Shown: positions 20,310 to 32,800, numbered from the stretch's first letter. The stretch is DNA of 64,000 nucleotides from Aquila chrysaetos chrysaetos (GCF_900496995.4 NW_024470398.1:1-64000), one strand, 5' to 3'. Notes: generated from the letters alone by a model not told the origin. Program-made: numbers and translations.

Positions 20310-22165
20310 ATGGAGACCCCTGAGGCCACCGGGGCCATCGTCCCCCCCGAGGTGGGACAAATCTCAGCGCCGGATGGCGGCTGGGGGGGGGGGGGGGGGA
20401 ACGACAGGGAGGTGGGGGGGGGGTGACAGAGGAGACAGGGGGTGGCGGGGGGGGGGATGGGGACGGGGGGGCAGAGGGGACAAGGGGGGACAGAGGGGAT
20501 GGGGGGGACATGAGGGGCAGGGCAGTGGTGGGGGGTGGCAGGGGGACAGGGTGGCGGGGGGGTGGCAGAGGGGATGGGGGTGGCAGGGGGGGGTGACAAG
20601 GGGATGGGGACGGGGGGACAGGGCGGTGGCAGAGGGGATGGGGAATGGGATGGCGGGGGGGGTGGCGGGGACAGGGGGGTGGGGGGGGTGGGGGGGTGGC
20701 AGAGGGGACGAGGGACGTGAGGGTGACGGGGGTTGGGGGTGGTGAGTGACAAGGGGACGGGGCTTGTCAGGGGACAGCGGGTGGCAGTGATGGGTGACGG
20801 GACAGAAATAGGGGCAGGGGGACGGCGGGGGGGGGACGGGGGGCCACAGGGAATGGGGGGGACCCCAGAGGGAGAGTGAGGACGATGGTGGGGACAAAGG
20901 ACATTGGGGGACCCCAGGGTGACATCAGGGGACCCCAAAGGGGACGAGGGACATAGGGGAGCCCCAGGGTGGCATGGGGACATGAGAGGGGACAGGGGAC
21001 CCCAGAGGGGACAAGGGACATGGGGGACCCTGCCACCGGCTCTGTCCCTGTCCCCAGGTGTCCCCGGAGCTGCTGGAGCCGTTGGTGACTGTGGTGGCCA
21101 TCCTGGGCGAGCTGGGGGCCACGCCAGGGGACATCCCCCTGGCCGGGTCACCGGGCTCGCTGCGGGCGAGGCTGGTGGCCCTCATCGCCAACATCCGCCG
21201 GGCCATGGACCACCATCACGGAGATGCCACCCGCCTCCGTCGCGCCCTGGCCACCGCCGGGGCCACCAAGGCCACCGCTGGAGCCACCACCGTGGCCACC
21301 CTCGAGCCCGCTGTGGTCCCACCGGGGGATTCCGCTGTCCCCAGGGCCACCGCAGGGGACGCCTGGGCCATCGTGGCGACCATCACCCGCGAGTGGCGGG
21401 AGGCCGTGGCCTCGGTGGCGGCCACCTGGGCCACGGTAGCGGGGGACGCCGCGCACCTGAGGGACGCCTGTGGGACCGCGGCCACCACAGGGGCCACCGC
21501 CGGGGTCACCATGGGCCACCTGGCAGCGGCGATGGCCCAGGAGGACAGGGCACGCCAGCAGCTGCTGGCGGCCACCCGGGCGCTGCCGGTGGCCTCAGAG
21601 TTGGCTACGATGGCCGAGGTGGTGACAGCCCACAAGACACGGGTGTCTGAGGCCAGCGCGGGGCTGCAGGCGGCCACCGAGGCCACCGAGAAGATGGCGG
21701 CGGCAATGGTGGAGACGGCGGTGGCTGGGGAGAGGGGACGGCTGGCGGCGGTGGCCCACAAGCCCCTGGGACGCTTGGTGGCCGCCTGTCACCAGGCCAC
21801 CCTCTTCTACTGTCACCTGCGGCGCCGCCTCGAGGACATCGAGGCCACCGTGGCTGCTATGGCTGCTGGACACGGTGGCCCTGAGGTTCCCGGAGTGGCC
21901 CAGGAGGGTCCCGGTTTCCCCGGGTCCACCATGACCGTGCAAGGAGGTCCTGGTGTCCCCGAGGACCTGATGGCAGCGGTGGCGGCGGCCGAGGCGTTGT
22001 GGGACGCTAGCGCCCGCCTGGCCAAATGCCACCCTCTTGGGGACGCTGCGGGTGGCCCGGGGGCTGTTGGTCAACCCCAACGTCCCCGAGGCCACCACCG
22101 TGGCCCAGCGCTGCCGGGACGCCACCGCCGCCCTCCCGGGGCTGCTGCCGCGGGGACCGCGGTAG
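20310..22165 (+). CDS. gene B: unrecognised Ala/Thr-rich helical protein (left copy)
   Basis: I do not recognise this gene. A short first exon, 20310-20351 (METPEATGAIVPPE, ATG after CCACCACCT), joins in phase to exon 2 at 21058 (acceptor TGTCCCCAG) and runs to TAG at 22163-22165. The product would be about 382 residues. It is almost all helix-forming: LVTVVAILGELGATPGDIP, ARLVALIANIRRAMDHHHGD, a central Ala/Thr/Gly stretch, LVAACHQATLFYCHLRRRLE and a C-terminal VARGLLVNPNVPEATTVAQR. No signal peptide or clear membrane span is seen. This copy has one extra C near 22030 that shifts the last third of the frame relative to the right copy; a homopolymer error is likely. It shares composition and GCCACC hexamer coding with gene A and may be a distant paralogue. 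Confidence 0.68.
20380..20870. repeat. G-rich simple and minisatellite tract in gene B intron
   Basis: The plus strand is about 70 percent G, with runs of 8-15 G broken by TGGCAG, ACAGGG and GATGGGGA. The many spaced G-runs give strong G-quadruplex potential. Counterpart at 42910-43400, where G-run lengths differ in most positions. Confidence 0.85.
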
Positions 22166-22884
22166 GGGACGGTGGCTTCGTTGGGGACCAGCGGCTTCGT
22201 TGGGGAGTACTGGCATCAATGTCACTGCTGCAGTCTTGGTTCCGTGTCACTTTGTCCCCAACTTGTGTGTGTGTGCCCCCCCCCCGTATCTCCTTTGTCC
22301 CCACGTCCCCTCCCGTGTCAGTCCACCCTCCCGTGTCCCCATGTCACCTCCCACGTGTCCTCTTCATGTGCCTGCGTGTCACCTCTCTCATGTCCCCTCC
22401 GTGTCTCCAAAGCCACCACGACCATGCAAGGGGGGGGGGGGGGGGCCGTGTCCCCATGGGGAAATTCAATGTCCCCAAGGCCACCGTGATGGCCCAAGAG
22501 GGTCCTGGTGTCCCCAAGGCCAGCACAGCCACGCAGAGGGATCTCCTCCCCCGTGTCCCCTCCACCTCCCCCGTGTCTCCATGGCCTGTCCTTGTCCCCG
22601 TATGTCCCTGTGTCCCCATGCCCCCCCCCCCAAAGCAGAGGTGGGGGGAGCTTGTGGTCCCCCACCCCATCAGGAAGGTGACACCTGTGTCCCCTCCTTG
22701 TCCCCATCAAAAGGGGGAAGGGTTTGGGGGTCCCCCACACCACTGGGGACCCCCCCCCCATGTCTTCCCCCCAAAAGGCGGGAGGTGTGTGGGTGTTGGG
22801 GTCCCCCACCCCTACCAGGGAGGTGACACGCCCACATCCCCCCCGAACCCCAAATCACCCTCTTTTTTTTTTTTTTTTTTTTTG

Positions 22885-25800
22885 CTACCAAAACTCTCTT
22901 TTATTGGGGGGCCGCCGGTTGCCCCGAGAAGTTTCCCGGGGGGGTCGTCGATTCCGACTACTACGTCCCGACACCTTCCTGGATTCTCGGGGGGACCCGG
23001 GAATACCCTGGGGATCCTCGGGGGGGTGACTAAGGACCCCCGGAGGGACTGTAGAAACCTTGGGGGGATTTGGGGGGGTCCCGTGAGAACGGGGGGGGGT
23101 CACGGGGAGGAGGAGGAAGGGCTGGAGCTGGAGCTGCTGTCGCAGGAGTCCCGTCAGCAGCAGCTCGGCTGATACCAGGGGCAGGCGGGCGCCCAGCGCC
23201 GGGGCCCAGCACCCTTTGTCCGCCTCGCAGGAGATCACCAGGCGCTGTGGCTTTTTTTTTTTTTGAGGGGGGGGGTGGAAATGTCACTGAGGGTCCCCAC
23301 ATGCCACTGGGACACCCCCCCACACTCCATGCCGTGCACACACAACCCCCCCGGGGCAGTCTGAGTTTTCTGGGGTCCCTGATATCCCCTGCTAATCCCA
23401 ATGGGATCTGCCCCCCGCCCCCCCAGTCAGGAGCCCTGGGATGCTCTGACACCCCCCTGCTTCGTGGGACCCCCCCCAACCCCAGTGGAACCCCCCCCAA
23501 CCCCCCAAATCCCCCCCCAGGACCCCCCCAAACCCAAATAGAACCCACCCCCCCCTTCCACGAGACCCCTGGGATGTCCTGGCCACCCCCCACGACACCC
23601 CAGCGGGCCCCCCCAACTCCCCAAATGCCTCCCCCAACCCCCTTGGGACCCCCACCCCGCTGCAATGCCCCCCCCCCCCATCCCTTTTGTCCCCTCCTCA
23701 GTGGCTCTGGGTCCCCAACGTCCCCCTGTGTCCCCTCATTCCCAACTCCACTGGATCTGGGACGCCCGTGTCCCCTTCCCAGTGGCCTTGGGACCCCCCC
23801 ATGTCCCCCCTCCTTGTGGCTCTGGGCCCCCCCGTCCCCCCCAGCGTCCCCGCTGTCCCCTCACCCCATAGGTGCGTGGCATGGTGGGCAGGAAGGTGCC
23901 ACCAGCTGCAGGTGATGATGTCCCTCATGAGCTCGGGCTCAGGGTGGACGCTGGGGGGTGACGTGGACCTCGTAGCCCTGGGGACAACGTGAGGGGGGGG
24001 ACACGGAGGGGACATGTCCATCAATCCATCCCTGAGCCCCTGGAATGTCTCTGGGGGACAAGGACACCTTGGGGACACAGGGAACATCTGGGGACAGCTG
24101 TGAAGACACCAGGGGACACCAAGGGACATCGGGGGACACCCCGGGGGGCTGTCCCCAGGTTCAGCATGCTGGATCGAGGCCACACGGCGGGGGACACGCA
24201 CAGCTTGGGGGACCAAGGACACTTTAGAGGACAAGGCCACCTCGGGGACAACAGCAAAGGAGGGGACACCCCTCTGGCCATCCCCAAGCCCCCCCGCCCC
24301 GATGGGGACCGAGGCCACATGGGCAGGACCCAACTCAATGGGGGACAAAGGACACTTAAGAGGCACGGGCCACCAGGTGACATTGGGTGACATTGGGTGA
24401 CACCTCCTGGCCACCCTGCACCGAGTCCCCAGTGGGTCCCCCACTCGGTGCGGGGACAGGGCCACCCGTGGGGGGGGTCAGGGCCCCTCAGGGAGGGTTG
24501 GGGACAGTTGGGGACGGTCACCTGGAGCAGGGGGTGATGGCGGGCGCGGCGCAGGGCCTCGGCCAGGCTGAAGCCAAAGTGACGTTCCTGCTGGCTGTCA
24601 TGCACCAGGAAGGGATCCGGCACCAGGACGTGGCCACTGAGGGTGCTCTGGGGACACGGGGGACGCGTGGTGGCACCTCTGACTCCAGGGACCCCCCCCC
24701 AGGTCCCTCCCATCCCCAAACGACTCCTTGCCCTTGTCACCCAAAGCCCCCCTGTCCCCAAGGTCCCCCCTTGTCGCCAAGGTCACCCCCTGTCCCCAAA
24801 CGCTCATTCCCCTTGTCCCCCCCCGACCCCCATGTCCCCATCCTCTGTCCCCAAGGACACCTTCATTGTCCCCAAACAGCCCTTCTTTGTCCCCAAACAC
24901 CACCTCTGTCCCCAAGGACATCATCCCCTGTCCCCAAACACCCATTCTTTGTCCCCAAGGAGCCCCTGTCCCCAATGACCCCTCCTTTGTCCCCTAGAAC
25001 CCTCTCCTTTGTCCCCAAGATTGTCCACGTCCCCCAAAGACCCCATCCCTCTCCCCAGGCCTTTGTGCCATGTCCCCAAAAAATCTCCCCTTGTCCCCAG
25101 AATCCCCAGGGACCCCGATAACCCCCAAATTCCCACTTCTTGTCCCCAAGAACTCTCTCCCTGTCCCCATCCCCCTTCCCTGTCCTTCCACCCCCTGGAA
25201 CCTTGTCAGCCACTCAGCGGTGACATGGGGACACCGCGGCCACGCGCAGAGGAACTTGAACGTACTAGGACGCGGTTCGGTATCACAGGTGGTGCAGTCG
25301 AAGACGGAGTGGCCATGGACCCCCCCAGTGTCCTCAGGGCCACCTCATCTCTGGGGAGGCCGCCACCCCCGTGAACAGCACCTGGGGATGTGGGACAACC
25401 ATGAGGACATGTTGGGGACATCCCTGGGGAGGCCACCACCCCTGTAAGAAGCACCTGGGGATGTGGGGACACCATGAAACGTGTTGGGGACATCCCTGGG
25501 AGGCCACCACCCCATGAACAGCAACCTGGGGATGTGGGGACACCATGAACATGTTGGGGACCCCCCGGGGAGGCCACCACCCCTGTGAACAGCACCTGGG
25601 ACACGGCAGGGGCACCACGGGGGGACACGGGGACACTCAAGGGTGAATTGGGGGACGCACACGTACCTTGGGGGGACGGAGCCGGCCCCCCCGCGGGGCG
25701 GAGCTGGGGCCCTGTGACCTCTGGCGCTCCTTCTCTTTTTCCTGGGGGGTGGAGCCATGGCATGAGCCCCCGCCCCAGAAGAGCCCCACCCAGTTCTCAT

Positions 25801-28458
25801 TAAGCCACACCCCCACATGGCTCCACCAATCAGCAGCCAGCAGGGGTGGGCCTGCCTCCACACAGAGGCCCCGCCCATCAGTGCAGAACCCACCCGATGG
25901 TCCCTCCACACCCCAACTCTGGCTCCACCCACCCATCTAGGCACACCCACATCCTTAGGCTCCACCCATAGAGAACACACTCCCGCCCACCACACCTCCC
26001 CCAGCCACACCCACCTAGCTGCCGCTGCGATGGGCCAGGGCCTGCCCGACAGGGCGTGGTTTGGGCGGGGGGCGGGGCTCCACCTGACCCCCCCCCATGG
26101 CTGGCGTGCTCCGGCGGAGGGGGGCGGGCCTGGAGGCGGGGGGCTGCGACGCACGGGGCCAGTGACAGGGGGAGCTCCGCCCCTAACCTGCTGCTCCGCC
26201 CTCGCCAGAGGCTCACACCCCTCGCTCCTGGCCAGGCGCTGGCTGCGGGGGGCCCTCCCGATCCCCACCTGGGGGAATTTTGGGGGGGTGGGGGGGAGGG
26301 TGTCACTGTGCCCGTACCGCCTGGGTCCGCCCCTTGGGGTGGGGGCAACCCAGCGCCTGCTCCCCCCCGCACTCACATCGCTCGCTGGGGGCTGCTGTCG
26401 GTCCCTTTCCCCTCCTGGGCCCGGTCCCGTCACCTGCTCCGCCGGTGGCACCCGGCAAGCCGGGGGTTTCCTGGGGTGTTCCCCCCGGGGGCGGTTCTTT
26501 TCTTCTTCCTCTTCCTCCTCCTCTTCCTCCTCGGGTGCAGAGGTTTGGGTGGGCTGCTCGGGGTCCCAACCCAGGGGCTTGTGCCTATGGGAATCGACGC
26601 TGGGGACCCAGGTGTCTGGGGGGGGCGGGGGGGGCAGACCCCCGGCGTGTGGTGGGGTTGTTGCCACCCAGGCATCTGGGGTGGGGGGACCCATGTGTCC
26701 AGGAGGGGTCTGGGGGTGGACCCAGGCTGGTGGTGTGGGGGACCCAAGTGCCGGGGTGGGGGGGAACCCGCATCTGGGGTGGGGGGCACCCGTGTCCAGG
26801 GGAATGGGCAGGGGAGTGGGGGGGACATGACCCCAGGTGTCCCAGGGGGGGACACACACTACCCAGGACTCTGGGGGGGACGATGACAACCCAGGGCAGG
26901 GAGGTTGACTGTGGGGTGGGGGACCCATGTGTTCTGGGGGACTGGGGACCCAAGTGGCCGGGGTGGGGGGGACCCCAGTGCGTCTGGGTGGGGGGGCCAC
27001 CGGTGCCCAGGGGAGCTGGGGTGACACACAGGGGGCCGTCCGGAGCCACCTACCCTCAGCTGCCGTGGCAAGAAGCTCTGGGTGGGCTCCAGGAAAAACA
27101 TCGGGGTCTTCTGGGGGGGGGGAAGGCCTTGAAAAGGGACCCCGGTGGTCCGGTAGGGGACCCGGTGTCCGGGAGTGGCCCCCACCGCTTACCTCGTGTC
27201 CTCTCGTCACCACCCCGGCGCCCCGTGGTCCTGGCGCCCTGCTCCGCCATCGGTATCAGCAGCGTCACTGTTCAAATCTGGGGTCAGACGGGGCATTTGG
27301 TCGCAGAACCATCTGGTGGCAACAGCTGGATCCTTGCCCCTCACCGGTCTCCCACGTCACGGTCGCGTTCGATCACACACTGGATTGGGGGCTAAATCGT
27401 GATGTTTTGGGATTCATCCCTTCACACTCCTCAGTTGGCGGGGGGAAACCCTGGCCTTTTGGGGGACAATTTCCGGCGTTTTCGGGCCGTCTCCCGTCAC
27501 TCGGTGTCGCGGCCTGTGGTGGGGGCCCGCAACTCTGATGGGGGTGATTTTGGACCTTATTCGTCTCCTGAGGCCCCGACATCTGGAGGGGGGGGCAACA
27601 TCTCACGACGTCGGTGTCCGCGGCTCCTCCCGCGTGCTGGCTTAGGGAAACATCGGATTTGGGGACGCACGCCACATCTGGGTCAACCATATGGCCCCTT
27701 GCCCCTGTCACTGTCCCAACATCTGGAATGGCACCCTTGTCCTCAACATCTTTGTCACTGCTGCCCACCTCCCGAGGGGGCACTCGCTTTTTGAGGGCGC
27801 AACAGTCGGGATTTGGGAACGACACCTTCACACATCTGGTGGGCATTGTCCCCGGGCCGCCGCCCCTCGGGGTCAACATCTGGAGGCAGCGGCCATCTTT
27901 ATTCAGCTGTATCCCATGACCTCAGGGGTTGTCCCACGTGCTTTTGGAGCTCCAACTTTGGGAAGGGCGTCAGGCAGGTCCCTCCACCAATTGTATGCTG
28001 TCACCATTGGAGGCCCACTGAGGCCACGGCTGAGGCCACCACAAAAATCGGATCGGGGTCTCATCACACAGTTGGGTCTTTGCGGTGTTTTGGGGTGGTT
28101 TTGTGGCTTTTTGGGCGAGAGCAGCTTTGACTCCAATCCTTCTTCAATGTCGGTGTCACTGTCGCACCTCTAGGTTCCAATATTTCTTTTCGGGTTCTTT
28201 AACACTTGGATTTGGGGTTTTCCCCCTCCACATCTGTCCTCTGCCACAGTCCTATGGATTTTGGATCCCACATCTGGAATTCAACCTCGTTCCCTCACAT
28301 CTGTATCGCTGTCCACCACATGGTCCATTGTACTCTTTTGGGTCTTCGGCTCTGGATTTGGGCTCCCACTGCCAGATGTGGGTTTCTCGGTACATTTTGG
28401 GTGCTCGTTGGTTTTTGGAGGCGCATCATCTGGATTGGAAACATCCTCCTCCACATCG
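22885..28458 (-). CDS. MDC1: MDC1, 3' two thirds (left copy, cut by the gap)
   Basis: Same gene as 45489-54234, truncated at its 5' side by the Ns. Tandem BRCT exons are clean: first BRCT exon near 25200-25381 ([12 protein letters not shown] then THLVTD-type sequence), the [15 protein letters not shown] exon near 24530-24655, the EVHVTP to LPTMPRTYG exon near 23870-23985, and the last exon from about 23243 ([12 protein letters not shown]). From about 25.2 kb to the gap the acidic, TQxF and SDTD exons are recognisable, but many single-base indels relative to the right copy break every long frame. I attribute these to unpolished sequence. It is probably not a separate gene. Confidence 0.85.
22900..22905 (-). 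terminator. MDC1 polyadenylation signal AATAAA (left copy)
   Basis: On the minus strand AATAAA is followed after about 17 bases by a genomic run of about 21 A (plus-strand T run at about 22862-22883). The right-copy equivalent is at 45488-45493. Confidence 0.65.
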
Positions 28459-28958
28459 NNNNNNNNNNNNNNNNNNNNNNNNNNNNNNNNNNNNNNNNNN
28501 NNNNNNNNNNNNNNNNNNNNNNNNNNNNNNNNNNNNNNNNNNNNNNNNNNNNNNNNNNNNNNNNNNNNNNNNNNNNNNNNNNNNNNNNNNNNNNNNNNNN
28601 NNNNNNNNNNNNNNNNNNNNNNNNNNNNNNNNNNNNNNNNNNNNNNNNNNNNNNNNNNNNNNNNNNNNNNNNNNNNNNNNNNNNNNNNNNNNNNNNNNNN
28701 NNNNNNNNNNNNNNNNNNNNNNNNNNNNNNNNNNNNNNNNNNNNNNNNNNNNNNNNNNNNNNNNNNNNNNNNNNNNNNNNNNNNNNNNNNNNNNNNNNNN
28801 NNNNNNNNNNNNNNNNNNNNNNNNNNNNNNNNNNNNNNNNNNNNNNNNNNNNNNNNNNNNNNNNNNNNNNNNNNNNNNNNNNNNNNNNNNNNNNNNNNNN
28901 NNNNNNNNNNNNNNNNNNNNNNNNNNNNNNNNNNNNNNNNNNNNNNNNNNNNNNNNNN
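28459..28958. other. assembly gap, exactly 500 N
   Basis: Five hundred consecutive Ns, a round placeholder length. The sequence to its left is repeated at about 51078 and the sequence to its right is a copy of 6518 onward, so the true gap length is probably negative (an overlap). Confidence 0.99.
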
Positions 28959-29580
28959 TCTCACCTCAGCAGTTATCCTAGGGGGCTGGAATTTTGACTT
29001 GAGCAATGAATTGCATTTCTAAGTGCTTACACTTCACTTTCATCATTCCTCTTCCAACTCATCAGTCATATCCCTCCTCCTCCAAGACAACTGCCCCAGT
29101 CACCAGCACATGGCATCTTCTCCATTTTCCCTTCTCTAACCCCACAACAAATGATAGCCATTGCCAAATTCCTGCCAAATATTACCGGGACCCCAGCCGA
29201 CGGCTTCAATCTGCGGATCAATCCCTCTGGGATTTCACCATCCCTCGTCCTTAATTTTTATCCTGGTTGATGCCGCTTAGAATCTGTTTTCGTTCTTGCC
29301 AAGGCACGGACATGCACAAATATCTCTGCTCACACCACATCCGTCAATCAAGTAGCTCCACTGTGACCGTGTCCAGGAGAGATGCTGTTCTGACATCACT
29401 AACATGTCACAGCTCGTTTTGAATCTCTCAAAATATCTGTCCAATTAACTGAGGAGCTCGTAGAAAATACACAGACAAACAAAGGGCTCAATCCCTGTGC
29501 ACGGAGTAGTTTATCAGCTTGAGTTTGCTTATTCACCACCAAGTTGTGAGGTTTCATCACCTGAGAGCTTGTTAATTTGT
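28959..29580 (-). mobile_element. endogenous retrovirus fossil, gag-side fragment (right copy)
   Basis: Matches about 6518-7150 of the left copy, namely the gag-like end of the broken retrovirus. It is truncated by the assembly gap rather than by a biological event. Broken, as is the left copy. Confidence 0.75.
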
Positions 29581-29863
29581 TTATTTGTGTATCGATGAGC
29601 CAAAACGAGTTTGCCCAGGGGTGATGAGCAGAGCCCTTCATCCTTTCCTCCGGCGCAAAGCCAGCCATCCACCCAGTGTCCCCCCAGGACGCACAGCATT
29701 AAGCTAGTTGCCCTAAACCTGTGAGAAGCTGAGTGAATATGGGAAGTGACACAGGGTGACATGTGGGTCACACCAGTGCTAGACTGGGCCAGACTGGTCC
29801 CCTCTCCAACTTGATGGGGGGTGGTGGGGGTGACTTCACCTAGATGCCGCGGCCGCAGTGGGG

Positions 29864-32800
29864 TCAGGGGGGGTCACCATTGTCCCCATCGTCCCCAAGG
29901 ATTGGCGGCGCCCAGGGCCTGCAAGCTGCGTCACAGGGAGCTCAGCGCCGCTGGGGAGACAGTGAGGACATGGGGGCAACCCAGGCGTATCACAGGACAC
30001 TGGGAGGAACAGGGACATGGGGACAGCACGGGGGATATGGAAAACACCCGCAGGTGCACATGGGGTGGACCTACCTCTGCTGGAGGGAATGCCCCATTCC
30101 TGTCCTCATGGGGGTGGCCCTGGGCGGTGGAAATAGGGGTGACACAGGACACCAGCCACCCATGTCCCCAAGTGCGCCTCCCAGACCGGTGCCCTCCCTC
30201 TCACCCTTCCTGGCCACCTCCCCATGTCTCCAGCCCCACCATGCCCCCTCTCTTGTGTCCCCCACATCCCCACACCCATGGTCCCCAGACCAACATTCAC
30301 GGGATAAAAGGCAAAGAGCCTTAGGTCAACCCAGCCAGTGTGTAACTATCATCAGCCACCCCAGAGGCACACTGCGGCGTGGGGGACAGGAAACAGGTCG
30401 CAAGTGGGGACATGGCAGCCACACTCACCCGCAGGGGCACAGGGGGCACCGGGTCCCCATGTTGTCCCAGTGTGTCCCCTGCAACTGCATGGATCCTCTC
30501 GTGTCCCACCAGCGATGTCCCTGCCCAGTGTCCTCCCCACCAAGTGCACGCCCCAGGTGTCCACCAGCGCATCCCCAATCAACCTGCTGCGCCGACCTGG
30601 CCATTGTCCCCCGGAGCATATTGGTGATGCCTGTCACCTTGCGCCACTTGGGCTGGGACAGTGTCAACCATGTCGACCTCCACCCGCCCCCACGTGGTCA
30701 GTGAGCCAATAGGGTGGGACAGGACCCCAGTCACACCCTGGGAGTCCCCTAAGAGCAGGACGGAGGTTCCCCTTCACCCATTGGGACCCAAAGTCACTAC
30801 CAGGGTCCAATAATCCCCCCGTGTGTCCCCATGCCTACCCTTGTGGCATGTCACCCATGGGTTTCCCTCCCTCTCTCAGGGTCCCCGCATCCTTCAACCC
30901 CCAAGTGACCCGGTCATCCCGGCCCCTCCCCTGTCCTCACTTGTCCCCCACTGGGTCCCGCTGCCACCGGTGCCGTCCAAGGCCACGCTGGGGAAGCCCA
31001 GCCCTGAGAACAGGGGACAGGGTGAGTTCCAGGGCCACCCACTGCAAGGAAGGGTGATGGTGGCAATCGGGGCCACCCCTATTGCACTGTCCTCCACGCC
31101 TTGTCTGTCCCCATCCTCCACCACACCCTATCCGTGTCACTTGCCTCCCCGTCCCATATCGAATACCAATCTGTCAAGTCCCCCCTCCTGTTCCTATGCT
31201 CCCTTCCCCTCCCTGCTCCTGTGCCCCCCTGTCCCCACATCTACTCCCCGTGGGCCCCAGCCTTAACCCCCCCACTCCGCTTGTTACCCCGATTACCCAT
31301 GCTCCCCGCTTCCCCACGTCCCCCTTCCCTGTCCCACATCCCCCCTCCCTCCTCCACCTCTGTGCCCCCTGTCTCCACTCTCCCTCCCGCTGTGTCCCCA
31401 TTCCTCCACTCCCCCATCCTGCCTCCTTACCCTCCATGTCCCTCCCCCTCACCGTGCCGGTTTAAGTCCTCCGCACCATGACTCTCCGTCCTACCCTGGA
31501 CACACCGCCTCCCGCCGGCAGGCGGGCACTGAGGGTGACCATTGGTCCGCGTGGCTGCTGTCACCTCAGCTTCGCGTTGCTGTCACCACCCAGCCGAGCC
31601 TGGGAGGTCCACAGGGGACAGGGGAGACACATGACAGGGACAGGACAGCACGTGATGGGAACAGGACATGGTGACCTCCCATGTTCAAATCCCTGTCCCC
31701 TGCCCAGTGAATCCCAGGAGGCCCTCAGCTCATTCCGCAGTTCCATCCTAGTGTTCCCAAGTGCCTCCCAGTATTTCCCCAGGCCCCTATCCCATCCCCG
31801 CCAGCGTACCCCATTCCCTCCCCACTCCCCCCCACATGCTTCTGTTCCCCCTATCCCATGTGGCTCACCTTGTCTCATTCCCCCCCGGCCCTCTTAGTGC
31901 CCCCCCAGTTCCCCTCACAGTACCTGGCAGCCACCCGGGCAGTCCCCCCAGTTGCCTCCTCAAGCTGCCTCTGCCCTCCTCCCCGCTGCGCATCAACCTC
32001 ACTTGCGCACAGGCCTGGAACAAGTGGCCACCACTCCCCAACGTGCCCCCAAGCCCCTCCACGGGTTCCCCAGAATGTCCCACTCTGGGTCACCTGCCAT
32101 GTCAGATCTGGGACACTGCTCAACCAGTACCGATGTCACCAGCCATGTCCCCACACCCCTCCTCAAGTGACCCACGTGATGTCCCCCAGTGTCCCCCCAC
32201 CCATCCCACAACCATCCCTGTGTCCCCAGTGTGTACCCCAACAATCCCCAGCATGGCCCAGACATGTTCTCCCTCTGTTCCCATGTCCCCAGCAGACCCC
32301 CAATGTCCGTTGCTCTGTCCCCAGCAGGTCCCCCTTTACCCCACGTGTGTCCCAGGTGTCTCATAAAGTCCTCATCATGTCCCTTCCACTCCCATCCCCA
32401 CAGGTCCCTCTTTACCCAGTTGTCCTGTTATGGGTCCCATGCATACATCCCCTATAGGCCATGCATGTCTCAGCAGGCTCCCATACACTTCCCAAAGTGT
32501 CCCCCTCATTTCTGAGCCGGTCCCACAACGTTGTCCCAACAAGTCCCCATATGTCCCACATACTTTCACTGTGTACCAGCAGGTCCCCATATGTTCCCAC
32601 TTTCCCCCTTGTCCCCAGCAGGTCCCCATACATCCCAAGTGTCCCCCAAGTCCTGTACCTGCTGGTACCTTGTGTCCCGACGCTGAGCTCAGCGTGGGCC
32701 GCCCTCTCGCGCAGGCTTCACTCTCCACCGTCACACCCGCCGCGACGTCCCCGCGCTGCCACCGCCGCCCCCCATTGTCCCCACTGAGGAACCAAGGCAT

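Larger units (their letters stand above)
6518..28458. repeat. 22-kb duplication, left copy (ends at the assembly gap)
   Basis: Base-for-base alignable with 28959-51078. Anchors: the gag-like fragment (6518 with 28959), CCHCR1 stop (7419 with 29864), CCHCR1 start (13248 with 35733), gene A start (15955 with 38497), gene A stop (18914 with 41432), gene B stop (22163 with 44718), MDC1 first BRCT exon (25381 with 47990), and the last bases before the Ns (28437-28458 with about 51057-51078). Up to about 25.0 kb this copy reads cleanly. From about 25.2 kb to the gap it has many single-base losses and gains relative to the right copy. Best explained as an unmerged contig overlap. Confidence 0.93.
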
